Made by a program: the position numbers and the translations under genes. From Chersky-840 sp963794615 (GTDB taxonomy: Bacteria; Actinomycetota; Acidimicrobiia; Acidimicrobiales; UBA8190), in NCBI GenBank assembly GCA_963794615.1, contig CAWCEP010000005.1:558001-622000 (forward strand): a DNA stretch of 64,000 nucleotides, given 5' to 3'. The notes beneath the pieces are model-generated. The model saw only the letters and a list, made by a program, of their open reading frames with translations. It was not told the DNA's origin and ran no database searches. Shown piece after piece: positions 26,940-35,612 of this stretch. Numbering within the stretch: the first letter of the stretch is position 1; every line of letters begins with the position of its first letter.

Positions 26940-27926
26940 ATGACCATCCTGGGCCGGTCACGTCGGTCGGAGCCGCCCAGTTGGAACGGCACGTCGGCGT
27001 CGCACCAGCAACCGCCAGCTCCCCTTGACCCGTGGCGATGGGGCGCGTCATCCGCTCCTTCCCAGGGGCCCTCTGACGTCGAGTCGCCGCCACTGCCGGT
27101 CCTGGACCCGTCCATCCTGCCCGCACCCGGCGAATTCGGGCTCGGCCCGGCGCGCCCGGCCCGACTCGTCGCGCGCGATGTGAGTGCATGGTTCGGGAAG
27201 AAGAAGGTTCTCGAACGGATTTCCCTGTCGATGGAGCCGGGCAAGGTCACCGCCCTGATCGGCCCGTCAGGATGTGGCAAGTCGACGTTCTTACGCATCC
27301 TCAACCGAATGCACGAGCTCATTCCCGGTGCTGCGCTGTCGGGCTCGGTGAGCCTCGACGACGTCGACATCTACGGGCCCTCGGTCCCTGTCACCCAGAC
27401 CCGGCTCCGGATCGGCATGGTCTTCCAGAGGCCCAACCCATTCCCGTCGATGACGATCGCGCAGAACGTGCTATCGGGTCTGCGTCTTTCGGGACTCAAG
27501 ACGCAGAATTCGGACGCGTTGGTGCAGGAATGCCTCGAGAGGGCGGGTCTGTGGCGAGAGGCTCGCAACCGGCTCAATGAGCCCGGAGGGGCGATATCGG
27601 GTGGGCAGCAGCAGCGGCTCTGCATCGCCCGAGCCCTGGCGGTGCGTCCCCAAGTGCTCCTCATGGACGAGCCATGCTCCGCGCTGGACCCGATCTCCAC
27701 GGGGGTCATCGAGGAAACAATCCGTGAGTTGTGTCGAGAGGTCACGATCGTGATCGTGACGCACAACATGCAACAAGCACAGCGCGTCTCGCACGATTGC
27801 GCCCTGTTCCTCGTGGGTGGGGAGGCCGAACCGGGGCGAATCGTCGAGGCCGGTCCGACCGAACAAGTGTTTGGAGACCCGGTCGATCCGCGTACCGCCG
27901 ACTACGTCCACGGCAGGTTCGGGTGA
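26940..27926 (+). CDS. pstB: Phosphate-type ABC transporter ATPase PstB
   Basis: 328 residues from ATG 26940, preceded by GGGGGGAGGG. A Pro/Ser-rich N-terminal extension of about 75 residues is unusual for PstB. The ATPase then shows Walker A GPSGCGKST, Q-loop VFQRPNPFP (characteristic of PstB), signature SGGQQQRL, Walker B VLLMDEPCSALDP and H-loop VTHNMQQA. It powers PstCA. The stop codon overlaps the GTG start of the exosortase gene, directly coupling transporter and sorting enzyme translation. No phoU gene follows, unlike classical pst operons. Confidence 0.92.
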   Translation: MTILGRSRRSEPPSWNGTSASHQQPPAPLDPWRWGASSAPSQGPSDVESPPLPVLDPSILPAPGEFGLGPARPARLVARDVSAWFGKKKVLERISLSMEPGKVTALIGPSGCGKSTFLRILNRMHELIPGAALSGSVSLDDVDIYGPSVPVTQTRLRIGMVFQRPNPFPSMTIAQNVLSGLRLSGLKTQNSDALVQECLERAGLWREARNRLNEPGGAISGGQQQRLCIARALAVRPQVLLMDEPCSALDPISTGVIEETIRELCREVTIVIVTHNMQQAQRVSHDCALFLVGGEAEPGRIVEAGPTEQVFGDPVDPRTADYVHGRFG

Positions 27927-29779
27927 CCCAGGTCCTCGGCATCCCGGCCACCTCTCCGGGCTTGGGGTCTCTACGCCAGCAGCGTGATCACTGGCGTTTG
28001 CGGTGGAGCAACGCACAGCCGCGGACCCGAACGATGATCCAGCTGAGCGTGATGTCCGCGGCCGTTGTCATCGCCTACGGCTACTCCCTCCTCACCCTTC
28101 TCCAAAACGCTGAGATGCAGACTCCCCTCGCCTACATCAGTCTTGTGCCTGCAATCTCGATCGCGTTGGCCGTGGCATGCGCTCGTCCTGAGCGAGCGGA
28201 GCCCCAGATCCACGACCGACAACTCGACTACATCGTCGGAGTGCCGTTGATCGCCACGGCGATGGCGATGAACATGCTCCTGCCCAACAAACTCTCGGCG
28301 ATGTTCTGGGTGTGGCGGATCGACCTGCTTTCGCTGCCAGTGTTCGTGGCGGGTCTGGTGGCTGTCCTGTTCGGTGTGCGCGTCCTGTGGCGACAGAAGT
28401 TCGCCATCGGCTATCTCTTCCTCGCCTGGCCGTGGCCGTATTCAACCGTCCTTCTCCGGGTCCTCGATGCATCGACAAACACCACCCTGGCCGGATTGCG
28501 GTTTGTGCTACGCGTGGTGCCGGTTGCCAAGCCGGTGTTGTCCGGAGACGGTTCGCTCTTCACCGTCGTGCACAACGGACGAGCTTTCCCGATCAGTGTC
28601 GTGTCGGCGTGCTCGGGAATCAATGGGATCGTGGGCTTCCTCCTCATTGGCGTCGCGTTCGTCGGTGTGGTTCGGGGCGCGTGGATCCGGAAGGCAGTCT
28701 GGCTGGCAACGGGGATGCTGTTCTTATGGCTGGTCAACTTGGGTCGTCTCTTGCTCATCTTCTGGGCCGGCAAGATGTGGGGCGAGAACGTGGCGATCAA
28801 CATCCTGCACCCGTTTGTGGGCTTGGTGACCTTCACGGTTGGGGTTGTGATCATGTCCCTGGCGATCCGACCCATGGGAATGGTGATCGGACGACCGGGA
28901 TCCGAGGGTGGCCGCCGCCCGGGCACCGAGATGAGGCCGTCTCCTCCTGCGCGCACGGTTCAGGCGGTGCCAAAGGTCTTCATGGCGGTCGCCGTCGTTG
29001 CCATCGCCACCCTTCTGTTGGGCGTCGCTGATTTCGGCCTGCGATCGTACAATTTGGTGGCGAACGCCGCCGGTGAGCCGAAGCTGCTCGCGTTTCGATC
29101 TGCACCCACCGCCCCGGAAGGGTGGCGGTACCGGGTCTCCAACCAGTATGACTGGGCGAAACCTCTCTTCGGTGATGATTCGACGTGGGTTAGGTACCTC
29201 TTCGTTCCATCAGGTGGCGGGGGGAACCTGCGATCTTCCTACGGAGTGACAGCCGACGTCATCGACACCTCGGATCTCCAGACGTTCTCGGTGTATGGGG
29301 TCGAGGACTGCTACCAGTTCCATGGGTATTCGCTCCGCGATGTGGCACAGGTGGACATCGGGGGTGGGATCACCGGCCAGACGTTGTCGTTCTCGGGGGC
29401 GGGAGAACAGAGTTGGTCGGTCGTATACTGGATTGCGCCCGTCAAGGTGGGTCAAGGAATTCGATACGAACGGTTTGTGTTGTATCTGCTCAACGCGCCT
29501 GGGGGGGCTGGGATCCACATGCCACGCGACGTTCGCATCACGAACCTGGCCGGTTCGCTCGGCAGCACCGGACCGGATGCCGTCCTGGTCCAGAACCGGG
29601 CATTCCTCGTGGCGTTCGCCCACGAGCTCGTCGTCAACCAGGCTCTCAAGGCGTCGCTCGCCGCTGACCGCCTGGCGGCACCGCGCAGCCCGTCGCTTTG
29701 GAGTCCCGTCGCAGCGGGGGGGAGTCTCGACTTCCCGACGCGGACCTCCGGACCATCGTCTTTTGCCACTAGGGCGTAG
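27923..29779 (+). CDS. Exosortase/archaeosortase family transpeptidase with C-terminal EpsI-like region
   Basis: 618 residues from GTG 27923, overlapping the pstB stop (GTGA). The first about 330 residues form a multi-helix membrane domain with the exosortase triad: Cys230 in SACSGINGI, Arg275 in WLVNLGRLLLI, and His296 in INILHPFVGLV. After a linker, another helix (VFMAVAVVAIATLLLGV) anchors an extracytoplasmic domain of about 220 residues (FGLRSYN, GVEDCYQFHGY, WSVVYWIAP), similar in placement to EpsI-type partners fused to exosortases. The family cleaves and transfers proteins with short C-terminal motif/helix/Arg tails. The PEAPL tails at 12758 and 18081 are candidate substrates. Confidence 0.85.
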   Translation: MTQVLGIPATSPGLGSLRQQRDHWRLRWSNAQPRTRTMIQLSVMSAAVVIAYGYSLLTLLQNAEMQTPLAYISLVPAISIALAVACARPERAEPQIHDRQLDYIVGVPLIATAMAMNMLLPNKLSAMFWVWRIDLLSLPVFVAGLVAVLFGVRVLWRQKFAIGYLFLAWPWPYSTVLLRVLDASTNTTLAGLRFVLRVVPVAKPVLSGDGSLFTVVHNGRAFPISVVSACSGINGIVGFLLIGVAFVGVVRGAWIRKAVWLATGMLFLWLVNLGRLLLIFWAGKMWGENVAINILHPFVGLVTFTVGVVIMSLAIRPMGMVIGRPGSEGGRRPGTEMRPSPPARTVQAVPKVFMAVAVVAIATLLLGVADFGLRSYNLVANAAGEPKLLAFRSAPTAPEGWRYRVSNQYDWAKPLFGDDSTWVRYLFVPSGGGGNLRSSYGVTADVIDTSDLQTFSVYGVEDCYQFHGYSLRDVAQVDIGGGITGQTLSFSGAGEQSWSVVYWIAPVKVGQGIRYERFVLYLLNAPGGAGIHMPRDVRITNLAGSLGSTGPDAVLVQNRAFLVAFAHELVVNQALKASLAADRLAAPRSPSLWSPVAAGGSLDFPTRTSGPSSFATRA

Positions 29780-29789
29780 CAGAGACCAC

Positions 29790-31313
29790 GTGCGGCTGAC
29801 GGCCCTTGCGACGAAGGACCGGAAGGTCGGGCGTCCTCGGTTTGGCCCATTTCGGAATCACCATCAGACTCCTGGCTGCGAGGGAACGGCAGGGCTCCCC
29901 ATCTCGGATGGCTTCACAAACGGTTCTTCGCCCGCCGGAATTGTTTCGCTCCCGATTCTGCGGCAATTCTGTGAGGATCTCGTCGCCGAGGCAGTCGCCA
30001 GCGTTCGAGAGGTCGTTCCGGGGACCGAGCCGCCGGAGATCGACTGGGGGCGTCTGTGGGTCTCGGACTCCGCCGCCTCGCCGGAGACGGCTGCTGGGCA
30101 CGCCGCCGTCGTGGCGCAGCAGATGGCATCCGACATCCTCACCTGGAAGCAGTCGATCGTCGGTGGAGGAACGCTTCCGGCGACACCCCAAATCGGGCCG
30201 CCCCCGAACGTCCTCGTCGATGCTCGAGTGGCGCTTCCTCCCTTCTCCCCTCCCTGGGCACCCGCCCCGACAGAACCGGGCCGCCCGTCTCCGGCCGAGC
30301 GGGTCGAGACACGTCCTTTGCGACCGGCGTCACCCCGTATCGTGGCCACCCCGCCCAGCCAGGACGAAGACGACACGGACGCAGTGCACGCGAATGGTGT
30401 CGATCGACGGCTCAGGAGGAACAAGCGCCTGCGTCGAGCGTTCGTGGCCTTCGGGTGGATGCGCGACTTCGGATTGATCTTGATCGCGTTCGCAGCATGG
30501 CAACTGTGGGGCACCTCCATCGAGCAGAGCCAGGCCCAGCAGACGTTGCGGCAGCAATTCGAGTCCCACCTTCCCTCGGCTCCACCTCCGACAACCACCA
30601 AGTCCTCGGGCCCGACGCTTGTCTCGGCGGCTGCCAACGTCCTGGCGCCACCGGAGGGCTCCGCCGTCGGTCGGCTCCAGATTCCTGCCATCGGGGTCGA
30701 CCAATACGTCGTCGAGGGGACTGCGGAGGCGGACCTGGCGAAAGGCCCTGGTCACTACATCGGCACGTCGATGCCGGGGCAGGCAGGGAACATCGCCATT
30801 GCCGGACACCGGACGACGTACGGCGCACCGTTCAACAACCTCAATGCTCTGAAAATCGGCGACCAGATCTCGCTCACGAGCAATGCCGGAGAGCGGCTCA
30901 CCTACGTCGTGAGCGCCAACCCCGTCGCCGTCTCCCCGAACGATGTGGCGGTCCTCAACCCGGCGGCGGACAACCGCCTCACACTGACGACGTGTAATCC
31001 ACGCTTCTCCTCCTCCCAGCGGCTCGTCGTCGTCGCAGAACTCAGCGAGCCGCACACGGTGACCGTCGCCACCACACCGAACAGCAAACCCCGGCGCGCC
31101 CGAATCGTGACGGAGCCGATCGGATGGAACACCGGATACGTCCCGATCGTCCTGCTCCTGGCGGCGCTGTTGATCGGGCTGGGCCTCGCCAACAGGCGGG
31201 CACGCAACGTCTACGGGCGGATCGGCCGGTGGCTGGTGCTCACACCGATCTGGGTGGCGGGGTTCTTCTTCTTGTTCGAGTCACTCACCCGGCTATTGCC
31301 GGCGAACCTGTGA
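29790..31313 (+). CDS. srtE: Class E sortase with long N-terminal cytoplasmic domain
   Basis: 507 residues if begun at GTG 29790, 11 bases after the exosortase stop; the ribosome site is weak, so the N-terminus is uncertain. Residues about 1-220 are soluble and Pro-rich at the end. A transmembrane helix (FGLILIAFAAWQLWG) is followed by the sortase domain with LQIPAIGVDQYVVEG, catalytic His340 in AIAGHRTTYG, Cys402 in LTLTTCNP and Arg411 in SSSQRL. Two C-terminal helices follow (VLLLAALLIGLGLA and WVAGFFFLFESL). TLTTC and the LAxTG substrates next door indicate class E, the actinobacterial housekeeping type. It should link LAFTG, LATTG, LALTG and LASTG proteins to peptidoglycan. Confidence 0.9.
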   Translation: MRLTALATKDRKVGRPRFGPFRNHHQTPGCEGTAGLPISDGFTNGSSPAGIVSLPILRQFCEDLVAEAVASVREVVPGTEPPEIDWGRLWVSDSAASPETAAGHAAVVAQQMASDILTWKQSIVGGGTLPATPQIGPPPNVLVDARVALPPFSPPWAPAPTEPGRPSPAERVETRPLRPASPRIVATPPSQDEDDTDAVHANGVDRRLRRNKRLRRAFVAFGWMRDFGLILIAFAAWQLWGTSIEQSQAQQTLRQQFESHLPSAPPPTTTKSSGPTLVSAAANVLAPPEGSAVGRLQIPAIGVDQYVVEGTAEADLAKGPGHYIGTSMPGQAGNIAIAGHRTTYGAPFNNLNALKIGDQISLTSNAGERLTYVVSANPVAVSPNDVAVLNPAADNRLTLTTCNPRFSSSQRLVVVAELSEPHTVTVATTPNSKPRRARIVTEPIGWNTGYVPIVLLLAALLIGLGLANRRARNVYGRIGRWLVLTPIWVAGFFFLFESLTRLLPANL

Positions 31314-32053
31314 TGAGCCGACGTCGAGCCTCGATGGCGAAGGCGGCCAAGCCAGGGCGAGCCCGGCAGATCATGCTTCTGGTCGCCGTGGGGACGGCGC
31401 CGGGGCTCATCTTCAGTGCGACGGCGGCTGCCTCCACCCCCGAGGTCAGTATCCCGAGCGGACCGTTCGTCGACGGTCAGAACATCGCCGTCTCCGGCTC
31501 GGGCTTTCCGATCCGCGCCCAGGACCCAACGGGGCTGCAGATCATCGAGTGCTCAGATCCGGAAGGGAGTCCCGCCAACCTCCCAACCGACCCCAGCCAG
31601 GGGTGTGAGGGAATCTCCGTTAATCCGGGCCAGATCAATACCGACAGCGCCGGTCGGTTCCACGTCTCATATGCCATTGCGGCGTTGAGCACCAGTGCAG
31701 GGAAGTCGAGCATCGACTGCGACGACACCCACGAGTGTGTCCTGTGGGTCGGGACCGATTACAACAACGCGTTTCTGAGTGGCCCGCACGCCTTCACAAC
31801 CCCCTTCAGAATCAGCGCGGCACCGGCCACGGCCCCGTCCACGACACCGGTGCCCACCTCCACCACAGCGGCGTCCACCTCGCCCGGGACCGCACCCCCG
31901 GAGGCGACTGGAAGTGCCGCCGGCGTTGGTTCTCTCGCCTCTACCGGCCTTCCTGGGCTCGTCCTGTGGCTCGGTGGCCTGGGAGTCCCCATGGTCCTCC
32001 TGGGGCTCCTCGGCCGACGTCTTACGGTCGCCCGCTCCCGGACTCCCGAGTGA
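31313..32053 (+). CDS. NCS-like secreted protein 4 with LASTG sorting signal
   Basis: 246 residues, ATG sharing one base with the sortase stop (TGATG). A signal peptide (IMLLVAVGTAPGLIFSATAAA) precedes the NCS-like domain: DGQNIAVSGSGFP, LQIIECSDPEG, INTDSAGRFHVSY, SIDCDDTHECVLWVG, GPHAFTTPFRI. A Thr/Pro/Ala linker leads to LASTG (31934-31948), a hydrophobic helix and GRRLTVARS. Direct coupling to the sortase gene makes it the most likely dedicated substrate. It is the last gene of the run; a strong hairpin follows at 32058. Confidence 0.87.
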   Translation: MSRRRASMAKAAKPGRARQIMLLVAVGTAPGLIFSATAAASTPEVSIPSGPFVDGQNIAVSGSGFPIRAQDPTGLQIIECSDPEGSPANLPTDPSQGCEGISVNPGQINTDSAGRFHVSYAIAALSTSAGKSSIDCDDTHECVLWVGTDYNNAFLSGPHAFTTPFRISAAPATAPSTTPVPTSTTAASTSPGTAPPEATGSAAGVGSLASTGLPGLVLWLGGLGVPMVLLGLLGRRLTVARSRTPE

Positions 32054-32057
32054 GGTG

Positions 32058-32084
32058 ACCGCTGGCCCTCCAACGGCCAGCGGT
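32058..32084. terminator. Perfect 10 bp hairpin between convergent genes
   Basis: ACCGCTGGCC and GGCCAGCGGT pair around a 7-base loop, five bases after the NCS-like4 stop and before the end of the convergent DivIVA-like gene. It probably ends the pst/sortase transcript, possibly in both directions. There is no clear T-run on the + side. Confidence 0.6.
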
Positions 32085-32096
32085 GGCTTCAAAAGA

Positions 32097-32786
32097 TCAG
32101 GACGGGGAGCGCGCGGGTTGGCCCGGCGACGGGGGGGCGACGGGTGGCGGGGGTGCGTTGGGTGCCCGTACAGCAGCACGGTCCTGGCCTCCCACATATC
32201 CCGGTGGAGGAGGAGGGGGAGGTGTCCCGACCGAAGGAGCCCCGACGGGTGGTGCCCCGACGGGAGGTGCCGGAGGCCTCTGGACCTTTTCCGTCAACGT
32301 CTGGACCAGAGACGTCAGCTCGGACTGCAACTCGCTGTTGACTCGGGCGAAACCCTCGATCGTCCTCTGGAGCTGGTCGGTCACGGCAGGGGGGATCGCC
32401 GGCTGGCGAGCCTCGTCCAGAAGTCGGTCTGCCTCCTGCTTGGCTGCCATCACGATTCGCGACGCCTCGAGCTCGGCGTCGGCCAAGAGCTGCCTGGTCC
32501 GTTCCTCAGCGTCGGCGACAGCGTGGTTCACATGATCCTGGGCCCGCACGAAGAGCTCCCCGATCTTCACCTCGGTGGCATGCTCGTCGCGGGCCAGGAC
32601 CAACAGCGATCGCAGACGCTCGAAGACTTCATGGAGCTCGGCCATCGCCCCGGCTGCCTCACTGACCGTACGGCCAATGGCCACAATCGGGTCCGAGGCC
32701 TCATCGGGAGGCGCCGGGTTTGAGCCCTCCTGGGGAGGGGAGGGTGAAACACCCCCGCTCTCGGTCCCACCGGGAAGAACAGACAT
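32097..32786 (-). CDS. DivIVA-like coiled-coil protein 1
   Basis: 229 residues from ATG 32786 with GGAGG five bases before. The central region (about 60-150) is a heptad-rich helix: MAELHEVFERLRSLLVLA, HVNHAVADAEERTRQLLADA, EASRIVMAAKQEADRLLDEA. Pro-rich ends lack membrane segments. ADAELEASRI..EAxRLLDEAR is typical of DivIVA/Wag31-like actinobacterial scaffold proteins. The protein at 45051 shares the same central pattern. Likely a cytoplasmic polar or envelope-associated scaffold; partners unknown. Confidence 0.68.
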   Translation of the reverse strand: MSVLPGGTESGGVSPSPPQEGSNPAPPDEASDPIVAIGRTVSEAAGAMAELHEVFERLRSLLVLARDEHATEVKIGELFVRAQDHVNHAVADAEERTRQLLADAELEASRIVMAAKQEADRLLDEARQPAIPPAVTDQLQRTIEGFARVNSELQSELTSLVQTLTEKVQRPPAPPVGAPPVGAPSVGTPPPPPPPGYVGGQDRAAVRAPNAPPPPVAPPSPGQPARSPS

Positions 32787-33042
32787 TTGGCCTCCGGGAA
32801 GCGGCCAGGCTCCTGTACCTGGACGGCATGTGCTGTCAGCGTGCGGCAAAAAACGACGACTGTCACGCCAAGTTTAGCTTCGGCCTTTGGGTATTCCGAC
32901 GCCAAATCTGATGAGAACCAAGAATTTAATTCGTGGCCCAGGCGGTGCATGTCACCCGGACGCGCCTCGGCCGGGGCCCGAGGGGGGCACCCGGCAGAGG
33001 TCGGATCAGGTTGGTGGCTCCGTCAGAGACGGGCCGGTTGCG

Positions 33043-34113
33043 TTAGCTCTGCAGGGTCAGGTGCAGGGTGGCGGTCGCCGTCTCCTTGCCATGACCGTTC
33101 GGGTTCGGGTGCTTCGTGCTGGTCTTCACCTTGGAGTCGGTCGCCGTCACCGTGACCGTGAACACGCCAGGGTGGATCTTCTTGGACGCAACCACGGTCC
33201 CCGAGATCACGCCGGTGCTCTTGCTCGCCTTCAGTCCCTTGGGCAGTCCCTTCACCTTGAACTTGTAGGGCGCCGTGCCTACCGCGACGTTGAGGGAGGC
33301 TGTGTACGACGATCCGATCGTGGCGGGCGGCAGAGAAGTCGTGGTGACCCGGAAGCCCGCGTAGAGCGTGAAGCTTTGCGTGAAGTTGGGTGTCGTGCCG
33401 TTGGACGCCGTGAAGGTCAGCGGGAAGGTCCCGGTAGTGGTGGGCTTGCCCGTCAAGGAGGCGGTTCCGTTGGCGTTGTCGGTAAACGTCACACCGCCGG
33501 GAAGCGCGCCGCTCTCGCTAATGCTGGGCGCGTCGATGCCGGTGCTGTGGACAGTGAATGTCGAAGTGCTGAACGTCGGAAACGCGGCGCTGGAACCACT
33601 CGTGATAGCGGGAGCCACCGCAGGCACCACGAAGAAAGGCGCCGAGAACGCTTCAGTGACACCGTCCGAGAACTGGTTGTTGTAGTCCTCGCCTACCCAC
33701 AGGACGCACTCATCGGTGGAGTCGCAGTTGATATCTGAGTTGCCGGACGATGAAAGACTAGATATCGAGTATGTCGTGCTGAAGGCCCCGCTCGGGCTCG
33801 TATTGATTTGGTTCGCGCTCACTGTCGATCCGTCGCAGCCCAGGCTGGGGTCAATCGGCAGGTTGGCCCGAGAGCCTCCGGGATCGGAGCACTCGATGAT
33901 TTCAAGTCCTGACGGATCGGCCGAGTGTGACGGGAATCCCGAGCCAGTGACGACGGCCGCCCCACCATCGGCCAGAGACGACCCTGCCATGTTCACAATC
34001 GTGACACTGGGGCCTGAGCTGGCGCTCGCCGGGCCGGCGAATGGGATCGAGATCCCGGAGCCGGCGACGGCGAGAGCGGCTCCGAGGAGCGCAAGTCGCG
34101 TCTTCTTTCGCAT
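33043..34113 (-). CDS. NCS-like secreted protein 5 with two Ig-like (He_PIG-type) domains
   Basis: 356 residues from ATG 34113 (GTG 34119 also fits AAAGGA). A signal peptide ends near ASAS-S. The NCS-like domain shows DGGAAVVTGSGFP, LEIIECSDPGG, GCDGSTVSANQINTS, TYSISSLSSSGNSDINCD, ECVLWVGEDYN and EAFSAPFFV. Two Ig-like repeats of the He_PIG kind follow: SISESGALPGGVTFTDN, LTGKPTTTGTFPLTFTASN and LPKGLKASKSTGVISGTV, GVFTVTVTATDS. There is no membrane tail or sorting signal, so it should be released. It is transcribed alone. Confidence 0.78.
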   Translation of the reverse strand: MRKKTRLALLGAALAVAGSGISIPFAGPASASSGPSVTIVNMAGSSLADGGAAVVTGSGFPSHSADPSGLEIIECSDPGGSRANLPIDPSLGCDGSTVSANQINTSPSGAFSTTYSISSLSSSGNSDINCDSTDECVLWVGEDYNNQFSDGVTEAFSAPFFVVPAVAPAITSGSSAAFPTFSTSTFTVHSTGIDAPSISESGALPGGVTFTDNANGTASLTGKPTTTGTFPLTFTASNGTTPNFTQSFTLYAGFRVTTTSLPPATIGSSYTASLNVAVGTAPYKFKVKGLPKGLKASKSTGVISGTVVASKKIHPGVFTVTVTATDSKVKTSTKHPNPNGHGKETATATLHLTLQS

Positions 34114-34119
34114 TGACAC

Positions 34120-34771
34120 GTAGTCCTTTGGTTGGGGGTGGTCTGGTCGGGTGGAGACAGTCGGACCGCGCGATTGCTCCGACCCATCGGCATCTCATCA
34201 AGAACAAAGGTCCAGCACAAGGGCCAAATCCGGTCGTTGCGAAGAGTTCATCTCGAGTTCGCGGCGAGGTCACCCCACGGTCACGCGCTGGTCGCGAACG
34301 ATGGTGTCGGTGGTTTCGTAGTTGTGTTCGTCAGGATCACGAGAACGCGAGAGGTAGTGGTGCTACGACGCGCCGGGCCAGTAGGGCATAGATGGCGTGA
34401 CGCGCACGACGAGGGGCCATGTCTGATCGGAAACGACGGTGCGCGGAACGAGGCCTTGCGTCGCCAACGGCGTGCGTTCACTGCGCGTGGTCCCTTCGAA
34501 GCCTTTGGTTCACCGACCCGTCACACATCATTCGCGTGGCGATTACCTCGGCTCGCTACCGTCCTGGTTAACACCCACGGGGGGGTTCGATCGATGTTGT
34601 GCGACCACAGCTGATGACCGCGATCCGTGACGTCGCCTATGCGCTTACAACCGTGGCCGGCCCCTCCGAGCGAGCCGTCAATCTCGACACTTGCGGGTAC
34701 GGTCCGGCCCGATGGCGAAGCAACCCCCGTCCCGGCACGCCCTCTGCCACGATCGGATCGTCTCGATAACC
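34120..34771. promoter_or_regulatory. Divergent intergenic region between NCS-like5 and the response regulator
   Basis: About 650 bp with no gene I can support. It must hold the promoters of both neighbours. Several TTCGCG/GAACGCGAG-like sequences occur at about 34256-34350, resembling those at 17775-17935, but no clear repeat spacing could be established. Confidence 0.3.
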
Positions 34772-35593
34772 ATGGGTGCTGACACGTCGAGAAGCACGCC
34801 GGGGTCGGGTTCCGGGGGGGAGCCCCTGGTGGGTGCGGCCAGAATTCTCGTCGTCGAGGACGAGGGTTCGTACCAGGATGCGCTGTTGGTGGGACTCACC
34901 CGCGAGGGCTATCAGGTCGATGTCGTCGCCGACGGCGTCACCGCCATGCAACGGTTCATCGACCATCCTCCCGATCTCGTCCTCCTGGACCTGCTCCTGC
35001 CCGGCATGTCGGGATTGGAGGTGTGCCGAAGGATGCGAGCGCTGGCACCGACCCCGATCATCATCGTGTCGGCGCTGAATACCGAGACCGACGTCGTGCT
35101 CGCCTTCGAGTTGGGAGCCGAGGACTACATCGCCAAGCCGTACCGCCTACGGGAACTGGTGGCTCGCATCCGTTCGGTCCTGCGCCGAATGGCGCTTTCC
35201 TCGCAGGATCCCCCTCCTGGCGTCGTGGCGCCGACCCCGGGCCCCGATGCGATCGCGGCCGGCCCGTTCCAAGTGAACTTCGCCCGGCGAGTGGTGACGG
35301 CTCAGGGCGACCCGATCCACTTGTCTCGTCGGGAGTTCGACCTCCTTGCTCTCCTGCTGTCCCCGCCCGGACGGGTACGGACGCGCGACGAGCTCATCGA
35401 CAAGCTCTGGGCCGGTCGAGACCTTGCTGACACCCGGACCCTCGATACCCACGTGCGGAGGCTTCGACTGAAATTGGAGGTGGATCCCGCCCATCCCCAA
35501 TTCCTGCTCACGGTCCGGGGGGTGGGTTTCCGATTCGAGCTCGGCGTGGACCCGCCGCCCCAGGGCGCCGTCCCGACTCCCGAGCACCCCTGA
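34772..35593 (+). CDS. OmpR/PhoB family response regulator (orphan)
   Basis: 273 residues from ATG 34772. Receiver domain 24-137: acidic pair VVED, phospho-acceptor Asp73 in LVLLDLLLPGMSG, and Lys in DYIAKPY. The C-terminal winged helix ends with FDLLALLLSPPGRVRTRDELI, DTRTLDTHVRRLRLKLE and VRGVGFRF, typical of PhoB/RegX3. No histidine kinase gene is adjacent. PhoB-type proteins control pst genes in other bacteria, and the pst-like operon ends 2.7 kb away, so a link is plausible but not shown. It converges on the glycosidase gene. Confidence 0.88.
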   Translation: MGADTSRSTPGSGSGGEPLVGAARILVVEDEGSYQDALLVGLTREGYQVDVVADGVTAMQRFIDHPPDLVLLDLLLPGMSGLEVCRRMRALAPTPIIIVSALNTETDVVLAFELGAEDYIAKPYRLRELVARIRSVLRRMALSSQDPPPGVVAPTPGPDAIAAGPFQVNFARRVVTAQGDPIHLSRREFDLLALLLSPPGRVRTRDELIDKLWAGRDLADTRTLDTHVRRLRLKLEVDPAHPQFLLTVRGVGFRFELGVDPPPQGAVPTPEHP

Positions 35594-35612
35594 TCGCCGT
35601 CGCCGATCCCGG

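Noticed and set aside
15509..34113. NCS-like proteins as enediyne antibiotic carriers
   Set aside because: No enediyne polyketide synthase or tailoring genes are present and the proteins are surface-anchored.
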